This document shows, in pieces, positions 15,888 to 25,183 of a DNA stretch of 32,016 bases (position 1 is the first letter of the stretch; each line of letters opens with the position of its first letter). The notes beneath the pieces were generated by a model that did not search any database, was not told where the DNA came from, and was given only the letters and a program-made list of their open reading frames with translations. The DNA comes from Bacteroidales bacterium (GTDB lineage Bacteria; Bacteroidota; Bacteroidia; Bacteroidales; VadinHA17), in NCBI GenBank assembly GCA_029932855.1, contig JAOZPG010000023.1, forward strand, positions 1-32,016. Direction: 5' to 3'. The translations under genes were made by a program, and so were the position numbers.

Positions 15888-16595
15888 ATGAACATATTAG
15901 TCACAGGTGCCAGCAAGGGAATAGGCAGGTCTCTGTCAGTAAATTATTGCAGCAAGGGACACAGGGTGATAGCAATCGCCCGCAATAATAATGAATTAAG
16001 CAGGCTGCAGGAAGAATGTGAAACGGGCACAGAGGGAAAACTGATTCCTTTAAACTTTGATATAAAAGAGATAAATGATAATAAAAAAGTACTTGTTGAT
16101 TTTGTAAGTAAACACTTTAAACATATAGATATACTGGTTAATAATGCCGGTTACCTGAGCAAGGCCCTGTTTCATGAGACCACCAGGGATATTATTGAAA
16201 AGAGTTTCCAGACAAATTACACATCTCCCTTTTTCCTGATACAGTACCTTATGCCACTGCTTCTGAAAAGCAAATGGGCACATGTTATAAATATTGGAAG
16301 CATGGGAGGAGTGCAAGGAAGCAAGAAGTTCCCGGGATTGTCGGCCTACAGCTCTTCAAAAGCAGCCATTGCAATCTTAACAGAATGTCTTGCTGAAGAA
16401 TACCGTGAAAAAAATATTTCTTTTAACTGCCTGGCCCCTGGGACCGTTCAGACAGAAATGCTGGAGATAGCATTTCCCGGCTATAAAACAGATATAAGTC
16501 CCGATATGATGGCAGAATTTATAAGTTCCTTCAGCATAAACCAGGCAGGACAGGAAAACGGAAGGATTATATCCGTTACCGAAGCTGATTTTTAA
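15888..16595 (+). CDS. Short-chain dehydrogenase/reductase (SDR)
   Basis: A 235-residue classical SDR with TGASKGIG (6-13), NNAG (85-88), the catalytic serine in INIGSMGG (S138) and YSSSK (Y154, K158). No acidic residue follows strand 2; instead there is IARNNN with an arginine (R32), which points to NADP(H). The post-strand-6 motif APGTVQTEM is also typical. The protein is short and has no substrate-specific extension, so the reaction cannot be named. It stands alone on the plus strand, divergent from the barrel-protein gene and convergent with buk, whose stop is only 3 bases away. Confidence 0.92.
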   Translation: MNILVTGASKGIGRSLSVNYCSKGHRVIAIARNNNELSRLQEECETGTEGKLIPLNFDIKEINDNKKVLVDFVSKHFKHIDILVNNAGYLSKALFHETTRDIIEKSFQTNYTSPFFLIQYLMPLLLKSKWAHVINIGSMGGVQGSKKFPGLSAYSSSKAAIAILTECLAEEYREKNISFNCLAPGTVQTEMLEIAFPGYKTDISPDMMAEFISSFSINQAGQENGRIISVTEADF

Positions 16596-16598
16596 CTA

Positions 16599-17690
16599 TT
16601 AATATTCTTTTGCTTCAACCTCATTCATTAGTACTCTCAAAGCATTCATTGCCAGGGCCTTCATCTCGTCCTCACCGGGATATACCACTACTCTTGCAAT
16701 ATGGGCCACCATGGCCTTAATATAATCTATAACATGGGTGTTATGAGCTATTCCCCCTGTAATCAGAATTGCATCCACCACTCCTTTCAAAACAGTGCTC
16801 ATGGCTCCTATCTCTTTTGCCACCTGGTAGGCCATGGCATTTTGAATGAGCTCTGCCTTCTTATCTCCCTGCTCTGCCATAAGTCCCAGCATATAAGCAT
16901 CATTTATTCCAAAATAAGCCATATAGCCTCCTTTACCAGTGATCATCTTCCTTAGCTCGTCATAAGTATAATCACCTGAATAACAAAGCTTTGCAAAGGC
17001 ACCCATTGGCAGACTACCGCTTCTTTCGGGACCAAAAGGACCGTCCCCGTCAAGCCCCTGGTTCACATCTATCACCCTTCCCTTCATATGTGCACCAACA
17101 GTTATTCCTCCACCCAGGTGGGCAACTATCAGGTTCATATCTTCATACTTCTTTCCCGAAAGAAGTGCATGATTGCGCGCAATCATTTTATGGTTAAGGG
17201 CATGAAATATTGAGAGTCTTTCCAGCAAGGGATGGCCTGATACCCTGGCGACATCCTGGAGTTCATCAACAGTTGTGGGATTGGCAATAAAAGCCCTGCA
17301 GCCGGGACTGACAGCTGAAATCTTATCGGCAAGAAGACCCCCAAGGCTGCTGGCATGCTCACCGTATCTCATAGTCCTGAGATCATCGCGCATACTGTCG
17401 TTAACCTCATAAACCCCCGACTCTATCGGCTTCATTATTCCTCCTCTGCCAATAACAGCTGTCAGCTCACTTATATTAATATCTTCTTTTTTAAGTGTCC
17501 GAAGTATCAGTTCTTTTCTGAAGTCAAACTGTTCAATAACACTGTCAAACTGTTCAAGATCGGCAGGACTGTGTTTAATTGAACCGAGGAACCTGACCTT
17601 GGTATTGTAGTAAACCGCTATTTTAGTGGAGGTAGAGCCCGGATTTATAACCAGGATATTATGACTTATATTATTTTGATGATCTGACAT
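16599..17690 (-). CDS. buk: Butyrate kinase (or branched-chain fatty acid kinase)
   Basis: A 363-residue acetokinase-family enzyme that makes ATP from butyryl-phosphate and ADP. The phosphate-binding start VINPGSTSTKIAVYYN (14-29), AHLGGGITVGAHMKGRVIDV (about 191-210) and GDGPFGPERSGSLP (about 216-229) are specific to butyrate kinases and distinguish it from the AckA two genes away. Length matches Clostridium Buk. It follows ptb by 12 bases and is the last gene of the cluster. Buk often accepts isobutyrate and isovalerate, so branched-chain amino acid breakdown is an equally possible role. Confidence 0.95.
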   Translation of the reverse strand: MSDHQNNISHNILVINPGSTSTKIAVYYNTKVRFLGSIKHSPADLEQFDSVIEQFDFRKELILRTLKKEDINISELTAVIGRGGIMKPIESGVYEVNDSMRDDLRTMRYGEHASSLGGLLADKISAVSPGCRAFIANPTTVDELQDVARVSGHPLLERLSIFHALNHKMIARNHALLSGKKYEDMNLIVAHLGGGITVGAHMKGRVIDVNQGLDGDGPFGPERSGSLPMGAFAKLCYSGDYTYDELRKMITGKGGYMAYFGINDAYMLGLMAEQGDKKAELIQNAMAYQVAKEIGAMSTVLKGVVDAILITGGIAHNTHVIDYIKAMVAHIARVVVYPGEDEMKALAMNALRVLMNEVEAKEY

Positions 17691-17702
17691 AGATCACTAT
17701 TA

Positions 17703-18605
17703 TCAAGCTAAAATGGCTGCCAGTGCGATAGAGTATAATTTTGTTTTTATACTGTCTCCCCTGGATGAAAGTATTGCCGGCACCTTTGCTCCTGCAACAA
17801 CTGCGCCCAGTTCACCACCCGCAAGTTTTGTATGATATTTATAAAAACTATTTCCTGCTTCAATATTAGGAAAAAGAAGACAATCGGCATTTCCTGCCAC
17901 TGCAGAACTGATCTTCTTTATTTCCGCACTCTCCCTGTCTATTGCAACATCCAGTCCCATGGGACCATCAAGTACAGCATCACCAAAACTGCCCCGTTCG
18001 CCCATTTTTGCAAGCAGGGCAGCATCTGTACAGGCAGGCATTGCGGGAAGCACCTGTTCTGTGGCAGCAAGTAAAGCAAGCTTTGGGGTTTTTACTCCCA
18101 GTGCCTTTGCAGTACTAATAAGATATTTGGCTATGGCTGTTTTCTCCTTAATACCTGGCAGTGGAATAATTGCCACATCTCCAATGATCAGCAGCTTGGT
18201 ATAATTCTGCACTTCTAATACTGATACATGGCTTAAAACAGCACCTTCCGGCAAGAGCCCGTTTTGCTTATCAAGCAGGGCTCTCATATATTTATCCGTG
18301 CTTACCAGTCCTTTCATTATAAGCTCACCCCTGCCCTGATTAATAAGTTGTACGGCAAGTGTCGTGGCCTTTATTTCATCTTTCTCGTCAATTATCTCAA
18401 ACATTGCAGGATCAATATTCTCCTTATTGCAGACATCCAGTATGATATCCTCGTCACCAACCAGACTGGCTTCAACAAGTTTCATCTTAACTGCCTCTGC
18501 CACAGCCATAACCGAATGAGCATCATTGGCAAAAGCCACAACCAGCCTTTTCTTTGGACTGTCTTTCAGCACAACGAACATATCATCCAGCTTCCTGATC
18601 TCCAT
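17703..18605 (-). CDS. ptb: Phosphate butyryltransferase
   Basis: A 300-residue transferase that converts butyryl-CoA and phosphate to butyryl-phosphate and CoA, supplying Buk. Length and motifs fit Ptb: KGLVSTDKYMRALLDK (102-117), IIPLPGIKEKTAIAKY near the middle, VLDGPMGLDVAIDRESA (about 212-228), and the C-terminal PNIEAGNSFYKYHTKLAGG with VPAILSSRGDS that forms the CoA/phosphate site shared with Pta. It is placed 3 bases after ackA and 12 bases before buk, so ptb-buk is a coupled pair. Substrate breadth may include branched acyl-CoAs. Confidence 0.95.
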   Translation of the reverse strand: MEIRKLDDMFVVLKDSPKKRLVVAFANDAHSVMAVAEAVKMKLVEASLVGDEDIILDVCNKENIDPAMFEIIDEKDEIKATTLAVQLINQGRGELIMKGLVSTDKYMRALLDKQNGLLPEGAVLSHVSVLEVQNYTKLLIIGDVAIIPLPGIKEKTAIAKYLISTAKALGVKTPKLALLAATEQVLPAMPACTDAALLAKMGERGSFGDAVLDGPMGLDVAIDRESAEIKKISSAVAGNADCLLFPNIEAGNSFYKYHTKLAGGELGAVVAGAKVPAILSSRGDSIKTKLYSIALAAILA

Positions 18606-18608
18606 AAT

Positions 18609-19805
18609 TTAGGAATTTATAAGGTTCATGGTATCCTGTGCTATAACCAGCTCCTCGTTTGTAGGTACTATCATCACATTCACTTTTGAGTTTCCCGAAC
18701 ATAATAAAGCTTCTTTACCCCTAAGCTTATTCTTTTCTACATCAATCTCAATTCCAAGAAAACCCATATCCTTGCATACTTCCCTTCGGACAGTCTCTGA
18801 ATTCTCTCCAACACCTCCTGTAAAGACAAGTATATCCAACCCTCCCAATGCAGCAGCATAAGCACCTATATATTTCCTTATCCTGTAATTATACATATCC
18901 ATTGCAAGAACAGCTCGCTCCTCACCTTTCATGGATGCTTCTTCAACCTCTCTCATATCTGATGATACCCCCGAAACACCTAGTACACCACTAAACTTAT
19001 TGATAAGTGTATTGGCTGTTGTTATGCCAATCTCTTCCTTACGCATGATATAGGTGAGTACACCCAGATCAAGATCCCCAGACCTGGTCCCCATTATCAG
19101 TCCCTCAACAGGGGTAAGACCCATAGAGGTATCAACAGAAACACCATTCTTTATGGCAGCAACCGAAGCCCCGTTTCCCAGGTGACATGTAATTATCTTT
19201 TGCTTTTTAAAATCCACACCAAGTATTTCGCATGCTCTTTGTGACACATACCTGTGACTTGTTCCATGAAAACCATATCTTCTTATTGAATATTTTGAAT
19301 ATAATGAATATGGAATAGCATACATAAATGAATATGCAGGCATAGTCTGGTGAAAAGCAGTATCGAAAACACCAACCTGTGGAACATCCGGAAGTATTTC
19401 CTTCATTGCGGTAATACCCTTAAGGTTTGGAGGATTATGCAATGGAGCCAGGTCAATACATTCCTCCATTTTTTTTATTACTTCATCTGTGATCTTAACA
19501 CTACTGTGAAAAGTCTCTCCACCGTGAACCACCCTGTGACCAACAGCATCAATCTCTTCAAAATTCTTAATACTGCCATGTTTATCACTGGAAATAACAC
19601 CCAGTATATATTCAATGCCTGCCTGGTGATCAATGATATCTCCCTCAAGCTTCACCTTGTCACCATCACTCCTCTCATTCTTAATAAATGAACCATGCAG
19701 GCCTATCTTATCAACAAGCCCTTTTACCAGTTCCTCACCCTCAGGCATCTTTAAAAGCTGATACTTAATTGATGAGCTACCTGAGTTTATTACCAGTATA
19801 TTCAC
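18609..19805 (-). CDS. ackA: Acetate kinase
   Basis: A 398-residue acetate kinase, making ATP from acetyl-phosphate. All six residues known from the Methanosarcina enzyme are at the same numbers here: N7 (VINSGSSSIKY), R91 (HRVVHGG), D148 (VFDTAFH), H180 (FHGTSHRYV), R241 (GTRSGDLD) and E384 (TNEEL). It is placed between the dehydrogenase and ptb, so acetate and butyrate branches share one transcript or gene row. A gap of 165 AT-rich bases separates it from the dehydrogenase upstream, enough for an internal promoter, although I find no full consensus there. Confidence 0.97.
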   Translation of the reverse strand: MNILVINSGSSSIKYQLLKMPEGEELVKGLVDKIGLHGSFIKNERSDGDKVKLEGDIIDHQAGIEYILGVISSDKHGSIKNFEEIDAVGHRVVHGGETFHSSVKITDEVIKKMEECIDLAPLHNPPNLKGITAMKEILPDVPQVGVFDTAFHQTMPAYSFMYAIPYSLYSKYSIRRYGFHGTSHRYVSQRACEILGVDFKKQKIITCHLGNGASVAAIKNGVSVDTSMGLTPVEGLIMGTRSGDLDLGVLTYIMRKEEIGITTANTLINKFSGVLGVSGVSSDMREVEEASMKGEERAVLAMDMYNYRIRKYIGAYAAALGGLDILVFTGGVGENSETVRREVCKDMGFLGIEIDVEKNKLRGKEALLCSGNSKVNVMIVPTNEELVIAQDTMNLINS

Positions 19806-19970
19806 GCGTTTAAATTTTTATAATTAGCTAATAATAAATTTATTAAAAAATTAAGAACTCGTGCAACCGCTCGTTACACTTGCTCTCACATTAAAAATAT
19901 TAATCAAAGCCTTCTGTAAAGTAATTGATTAAATTTATTACTGTTCGTTTCTTTGAATCCATATTATTAT

Positions 19971-20933
19971 CTATTTAAATTGCGGGCAATGGATGGCCTC
20001 AGCCACAATTTTCCCTTTATCATACTTATAAAATCCATGTCCCGTTTTTTTACCTATTTTTCCTGCCCTGGCCAATCGTTTTATTATAGGATTGGGCTTG
20101 AACTTGGAATCTCCAAATTCCATATAGAGATTTTCCATAGCCCTGATGATCTTATCAAGTCCTATCTTGTCGGCAAGCTGCAAGGGCCCGAACTGCATCC
20201 CAAAACCCAATTTCATTGTTTCATCAACATTGGATGCTGATGCAACCCCTTCCATAAGTATCTCACAGGCCTCATTTATTAATGGAATGATCAGCCGGGT
20301 ACTGATATTGCCAGGTGTTTCAATTAACTCTATAACCTTTTTGTCCATCATTCTCGCAAACTTTCTTACATATTCAAGAGAATATTCCGAAGTATGTAAT
20401 CCCTTTACAACCTCAACAATCCTGATTATTGAAGCAGGAGAAAGAAAGTGCAGGCCAACAGCACGGTCGGGGTAATCAAGCACCGAAGCCAGGTCTGAAA
20501 TAATAAGAGTAGATGTATTGGATACTATCACACAATCACGGGAAACCACTGATTCAATTTTCCTGAAAATATCTTTCCTCAATTCAAGGCTGGTTCCCGA
20601 TTTTTTAGTATTCACAGCCTCTATAACCATATCACAATCGCTGATATCATGATATTCCGTGCTTCCTTTTATTCTCGATAATATAGCTTTCTTCTCACTT
20701 ACAGTAAGTCCCCACTTATCAATCACATTATCCAGCTCCTGGTTCAGCTCAAGGAATACTTCACTCACCCTCTCTTCCGAAATATCAATAAATATCACAT
20801 CTATCCCAAATTTGCTTATAAGATGTGCTATTTCCTGTCCCATGGTACCACAACCAATTAGCCCCACTTTCTTTAACTGTCCCTTCTTTTTGGGCCTGGA
20901 ACTCATTCCATAATCTTCTAATACTTCAAGCAT
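19971..20933 (-). CDS. 3-hydroxyacyl-CoA dehydrogenase family protein (Hbd-like, divergent)
   Basis: A 320-residue protein with the 3-hydroxybutyryl-CoA dehydrogenase fold. It has the NAD motif GLIGCGTMGQEIA (24-36), an acid after strand 2 (D50), SNTSTL (138-143), the catalytic His in GLHFLSPA (H162) and the partner Glu in RIVEVVKG (E174). The conserved VNR segment of canonical enzymes, whose Asn contacts the substrate, is replaced by ISTR (T212 at the Asn position), and the HFFNP motif reads HFLSP. The C-terminal domain follows with GPLQLADKIGLD and a KTGHGFYKY end. It is 27 bases after pta. Reduction of acetoacetyl-CoA or oxidation of 3-hydroxybutyryl-CoA is the likely role by context, but the changes may mean another 3-hydroxyacyl substrate. 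Confidence 0.8.
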   Translation of the reverse strand: MLEVLEDYGMSSRPKKKGQLKKVGLIGCGTMGQEIAHLISKFGIDVIFIDISEERVSEVFLELNQELDNVIDKWGLTVSEKKAILSRIKGSTEYHDISDCDMVIEAVNTKKSGTSLELRKDIFRKIESVVSRDCVIVSNTSTLIISDLASVLDYPDRAVGLHFLSPASIIRIVEVVKGLHTSEYSLEYVRKFARMMDKKVIELIETPGNISTRLIIPLINEACEILMEGVASASNVDETMKLGFGMQFGPLQLADKIGLDKIIRAMENLYMEFGDSKFKPNPIIKRLARAGKIGKKTGHGFYKYDKGKIVAEAIHCPQFK

Positions 20934-20960
20934 TTCTATGGTTTTATGATGTTATAATTA

Positions 20961-21965
20961 CTATTCTATACCCGCTGCCTGCAGGGCTGTTACAGCTATC
21001 ATATTTACAATATTATCAACTGATGTACCCCGTGAAAGATCATTTATCGGAGCAGCTATGCCCTGTAATATGGGACCAAATGCTGTGGCTTTCCCAAAAC
21101 GCTCAGCAATCTTATAGCCTATATTCCCTGACTGCAGGTCGGGAAAAACAAGTACATTGGCCTGTCCTGCAATCTTGCTGCCGGGGGCTTTCTTCTTACC
21201 AACAGCTTCAACAATTGCTGCATCAATCTGCATCTCACCATCAATAAGTAATGTGGGTTCTGATTCTTTTACTCTGGCGGTTGCTTCAAGTACCTTGTCA
21301 ACAAGTTCATGCTTTGCAGAGCCCATTGTCGAAAAGCTCAGCATGGCAACCCTGGGCTCGAATCCTGCTATTTCCTTTGCAGTGTGTGCGGATGAGATTG
21401 CTATCTCAGCCAGCTGTGCAGCATCAGGATTGGGATTTACAGCGCAATCGGCAAAAAGCAATGTTCCCTGCTCACCATATTCCCCGGTCGGAAATATCAT
21501 AATAAATGCTCCCGACACCACGCTTATCCCGGGCTTTGTCCCAACAAACTGAAAGGCAGGACGCAACACATCACCTGTGGCATTGTCTGCTCCGGCCAGT
21601 TCACCGTCAGCATCTCCGTTCTTTATCATCAGTGTAGCCAGTACCAGGCGATCTTTTATCTGCTCCCCGGCTTCTTCCTTTGTCAGTCCCTTATGTGCAC
21701 GCAACTTTACCATCAAATCAATATATTCATCTCTCTTTTCATGATCCAGAGGGTTTACTATCCTGGCATCAGAAATGTGTTTAAGGTCCAGACGGGATGC
21801 ATCTTCCATTATTTCCTTCTCTTCTCCCAGCAAAACTATCCTGGCTAAATTTTCTTTCAATGCTATATCTGCTGCTTTGAGAGTTCTTTCCTCATAACTC
21901 TCCGGAAGCACGATTATCTTATTTTCCTGTTTTGCTTTTTCTTTTATTGTCTCTATTAAATCCAT
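20961..21965 (-). CDS. pta: Phosphate acetyltransferase
   Basis: A 334-residue class I Pta that turns acetyl-CoA and phosphate into acetyl-phosphate for AckA. The C-terminal region carries the family pattern ANVLVFPDLQSGNIGYKIAE (about 268-287), GPILQGIAAPINDLSRG (about 295-311) and the final VNMIAVTALQAA. The N-terminal half has GELAGADNATGDVLRPAFQ (about 120-138). It lacks the long regulatory N-terminal domain found in E. coli Pta. It is the first gene of the five-gene fermentative row, with a divergent 260-base spacer to the FAD-dependent dehydrogenase. Confidence 0.96.
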   Translation of the reverse strand: MDLIETIKEKAKQENKIIVLPESYEERTLKAADIALKENLARIVLLGEEKEIMEDASRLDLKHISDARIVNPLDHEKRDEYIDLMVKLRAHKGLTKEEAGEQIKDRLVLATLMIKNGDADGELAGADNATGDVLRPAFQFVGTKPGISVVSGAFIMIFPTGEYGEQGTLLFADCAVNPNPDAAQLAEIAISSAHTAKEIAGFEPRVAMLSFSTMGSAKHELVDKVLEATARVKESEPTLLIDGEMQIDAAIVEAVGKKKAPGSKIAGQANVLVFPDLQSGNIGYKIAERFGKATAFGPILQGIAAPINDLSRGTSVDNIVNMIAVTALQAAGIE

Positions 21966-22225
21966 TATAAATCAAGTAATTAAATAATTTTTTTGCTCAT
22001 TGCAAATTTCATGAAAACTTGTATTTTTTTTAATGACTATTATCATAAATAAAACTAATGCTTTCTGCCATTTTAGCAAGCCAATACTACTATTCTAAAT
22101 GTTTGTCAATAGATGAAAATGAATTATCTTCAAACCCAATTAAGACAATTACATCTTTATATTGATTTGTAATAAAACATAAAAATAATTAACTTATTTC
22201 ATCTTCCCATTCAATCCTTTTTGAA

Positions 22226-25183
22226 ATGATATTGAAAAATGATAGCCCGGCAGAAATAAAAGCCAAGATAGAAAGCCTGCATACTATACTGGAGGGTGAG
22301 GTCTTCCTCGATCCCGGGATGTTACTGCTTTATGCTACTGATGCTTCTGCATATAAAGAAACTCCCCTTGCGGTAGTTCGTCCCAAAACAAAAGAGGATA
22401 TCAGGCAGCTTATACTTTTCTGTAATAAAAATAAGCTCCCGCTAATACCACGTACTGCAGGGACTTCACTGGCAGGACAGGTAGTAGGAAAAGGTATAAT
22501 TGCCGATGTATCGAAATACATGACACGCGTACTGGAAATTAATGCAGAAGAAAGATGGGCAAGGGTTGAACCGGGTGTGGTCCTGGATGAACTAAATATG
22601 ATTCTTGAAAAAGAAGGCTTGTTCTTTGCTCCCGAAACATCAACATCCAACAGGTGTATGATGGGAGGAATGCTGGGCAATAATTCATGTGGCGCACACT
22701 CTATAATATATGGCAGTACACGCGATCACACACTTGAAGTAAAAGCTTTCCTAAGTGATGGTTCAGAGGCAGTTTTTAAAGAGATCAGCAAGGATGAGTT
22801 CAGGAAGAAATGCGAGGGAGAAACACTTGAAAACAAGATATACAGGGAAATAAACAGCATGCTCTCAGATGAAAAAGCCAGAGAGGACATAGCAAAGGAA
22901 TTTCCCGATCCTGCACTGAACAGGAGAAATACCGGATATGTCCTCGACCTGCTGGCACTCTCAGAACCCTTTTCTGAAGGAGGGGATAAATTCAATATGT
23001 GTAAGTTGCTTGCCGGTTCGGAAGGCACCCTTGCCTTCAGTACTGAGATAAAACTAAACCTGCTACCTCTTCCCCCTAAGCACAAAGCACTTATATGTAT
23101 TCATTTCGACAGCCTTGATTCATCATTTGAAGGCAACCTAACCATACTTAAATACAAGCCCGGTGCCGTGGAGATGATGGACCGCACAGTTCTTGAGCTT
23201 ACCAGGGACAACATTGAGCAGAAAAAAAACAGGTTCTTCGTTAAAGGCTCGCCGGCAGCTATTCTTATTGCTGAGTTTGCAAGAGAAAGCAGGGAAGAAA
23301 TACTTGAGATTGCCGAGGCCCTGATAAAAGAAATGAAGGAGAAAGGACAGGGATATCATTTCCCCATTGTTGAAAATGAGGACATTGACAGGGTATGGAA
23401 TCTGAGAAAAGCCGGACTGGGCATTCTTTCAAATATGAAGGGAGACGCCAAGCCGGTACCTGTTATTGAAGATACGGCAGTGAAAGTAGAAGAGATGCCT
23501 GCCTACATGAAAGAGTTCAGGACCATACTTGATAAGTATAATAAGGAATGTGTCTATTATGCACATGCAGGTGGTGGCGAGATACACCTGAGGCCTGTCC
23601 TTAACCTGAAAGACAAAGGGGATGTTGAGCTGTTCAGGCAGATAGCTCTTGAAACAGCCCGGCTGGTAAAAAAATACAGGGGCTCAATGAGCGGTGAGCA
23701 TGGTGACGGCCGTTTAAGAGGTGAATTTATTCCTGTCATAATTGGTGAAAAGAATTACGAGCGGCTTAAACAATTAAAGAAGGCATGGGACCCGTACAAT
23801 ATTTTTAATCCGGGAAAAATTGTTGATACCCCGAAAATGAACAGCTCACTCAGGTATGAGCCGGGCCAGAAAACCCTGGAGATTGAAACCATCTTCGACT
23901 TTTCCTCCACAGGCGGTTATGTGAGAGCTGCCGAGATGTGTTCAGGTTCGGGAGATTGCAGAAAAAGCCATATCATAGGAGGCACAATGTGCCCAAGCTA
24001 CATGGCGACCCGAGATGAGAAAAACAGCACGCGTGCAAGGGCCAACACCCTTAGGGAACTACTGTCAAACACCTCCCTGAAAAACCCTTTTGACCAGCCT
24101 GAGCTATACGAAGTACTGGACCTTTGCCTCTCATGCAAAGCATGTAAATCGGAATGCCCCTCTAATGTGGATATGACAAAGCTTAAGGCAGAGTTCCTGC
24201 AACATTATTATGATATCCATGGTATTCCTTTAAGGGCAAGGCTGATAGCATACATCTCTTCAGTTAATAAACTCGGCAGCATTGTACCCTGGCTCTTTAA
24301 CCTGGTAATCTCAAATAAATTTATATCCGGACTGTTCAAGAGATTCATTGGCTTCGCAAGGGAAAGAAGCATCCCCCTGCTTGGGCCCTATACAATCAGG
24401 AAATGGGCCAGAAAGAATATCGACAGCCTTAACTCAACTGTTAAAGGAAACAGGTCGGTATATCTCTTTGTGGATGAGTTCACAAATTATAATGATACGG
24501 TTGTTGGCGAACATGCAATTAAATTACTGACTTCGCTTGGATACAAGGTAACAATACCCAGACACGACCTGAGTGGCAGGACGTTCCTCTCAAAGGGACT
24601 TGTACGATCTGCAAAGAAAATAGCTATTAAAAATGTGAGTCTGCTTGCTAATATTGTCAGTGAGGAGAAACCTCTTCTTGGTATAGAACCTTCGGCAATA
24701 CTAAGTTTCCGGGACGAATATCCTGAGCTCGTAGATGCAGATCTCAGGGATAAATCGAAAGAACTTGCAAAAAACTCACTCATGCTTGATGAGTTCCTGG
24801 CCCTTGAGATAAAAAAAGGAAATATTGACAAGAAACTGTTCACAACTGAAAAGAGGCATATTAAGCTTCATGGTCATTGTCAGCAGAAATCCATTGCCTC
24901 AACGCTTCCTACAAAAGAAATGCTTTCTTTCCCGGAGAATTATACTGTTGAAGAGATACCCTCCGGTTGCTGTGGCATGGCCGGTTCATTCGGATATGAA
25001 AAAGAACACTACGAACTGTCGCAGAAAGTTGGTGAGCTGGTACTTTTTCCGGCAGTAAGAAAGGCATCTGCCGAAACTATTATTGCTGCACCGGGCACCA
25101 GCTGCAGACACCAGATAAAGGATGGAACCCACAGGAATGCTCTGCATCCTGTCCAGATTATGTATGAAGCACTTATAAAATAG
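22226..25183 (+). CDS. FAD/Fe-S 2-hydroxyacid dehydrogenase (YdiJ-like, D-2-hydroxyglutarate or D-lactate)
   Basis: A 985-residue fusion of a FAD-linked oxidase and a glycolate-oxidase-type iron-sulfur protein. The FAD domain shows PRTAGTSLAGQVVGKG (75-90), GNNSCGAHSIIYGSTRDH (151-168) and LLAGSEGTLAF. The FAD-oxidase C domain has AGGGEIHLRPVLNLK (448-462), SGEHGDGRLRGEF (489-501) and WDPYNIFNPGKIVD. Two 4Fe-4S sets follow: C572, C578, C589, and C634-x2-C637-x2-C640-x3-C644. The C-terminal part has the CCG-type motifs HGHC (C885) and GCCGMAGSFG (914-923). The layout and length match YdiJ of E. coli, reported to oxidise D-2-hydroxyglutarate; D-lactate is the main alternative. Electrons probably go to quinone or an electron carrier. 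The tail overlaps the nitrilase gene by 11 bases. Confidence 0.9.
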   Translation: MILKNDSPAEIKAKIESLHTILEGEVFLDPGMLLLYATDASAYKETPLAVVRPKTKEDIRQLILFCNKNKLPLIPRTAGTSLAGQVVGKGIIADVSKYMTRVLEINAEERWARVEPGVVLDELNMILEKEGLFFAPETSTSNRCMMGGMLGNNSCGAHSIIYGSTRDHTLEVKAFLSDGSEAVFKEISKDEFRKKCEGETLENKIYREINSMLSDEKAREDIAKEFPDPALNRRNTGYVLDLLALSEPFSEGGDKFNMCKLLAGSEGTLAFSTEIKLNLLPLPPKHKALICIHFDSLDSSFEGNLTILKYKPGAVEMMDRTVLELTRDNIEQKKNRFFVKGSPAAILIAEFARESREEILEIAEALIKEMKEKGQGYHFPIVENEDIDRVWNLRKAGLGILSNMKGDAKPVPVIEDTAVKVEEMPAYMKEFRTILDKYNKECVYYAHAGGGEIHLRPVLNLKDKGDVELFRQIALETARLVKKYRGSMSGEHGDGRLRGEFIPVIIGEKNYERLKQLKKAWDPYNIFNPGKIVDTPKMNSSLRYEPGQKTLEIETIFDFSSTGGYVRAAEMCSGSGDCRKSHIIGGTMCPSYMATRDEKNSTRARANTLRELLSNTSLKNPFDQPELYEVLDLCLSCKACKSECPSNVDMTKLKAEFLQHYYDIHGIPLRARLIAYISSVNKLGSIVPWLFNLVISNKFISGLFKRFIGFARERSIPLLGPYTIRKWARKNIDSLNSTVKGNRSVYLFVDEFTNYNDTVVGEHAIKLLTSLGYKVTIPRHDLSGRTFLSKGLVRSAKKIAIKNVSLLANIVSEEKPLLGIEPSAILSFRDEYPELVDADLRDKSKELAKNSLMLDEFLALEIKKGNIDKKLFTTEKRHIKLHGHCQQKSIASTLPTKEMLSFPENYTVEEIPSGCCGMAGSFGYEKEHYELSQKVGELVLFPAVRKASAETIIAAPGTSCRHQIKDGTHRNALHPVQIMYEALIK

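Noticed and set aside
22102-22132. Possible promoter for the FAD dehydrogenase (TTTG, 19 bases, TATCTTCA)
   Set aside because: The -7 part misses two of the conserved bases and the leader would be about 90 bases; too weak to list.
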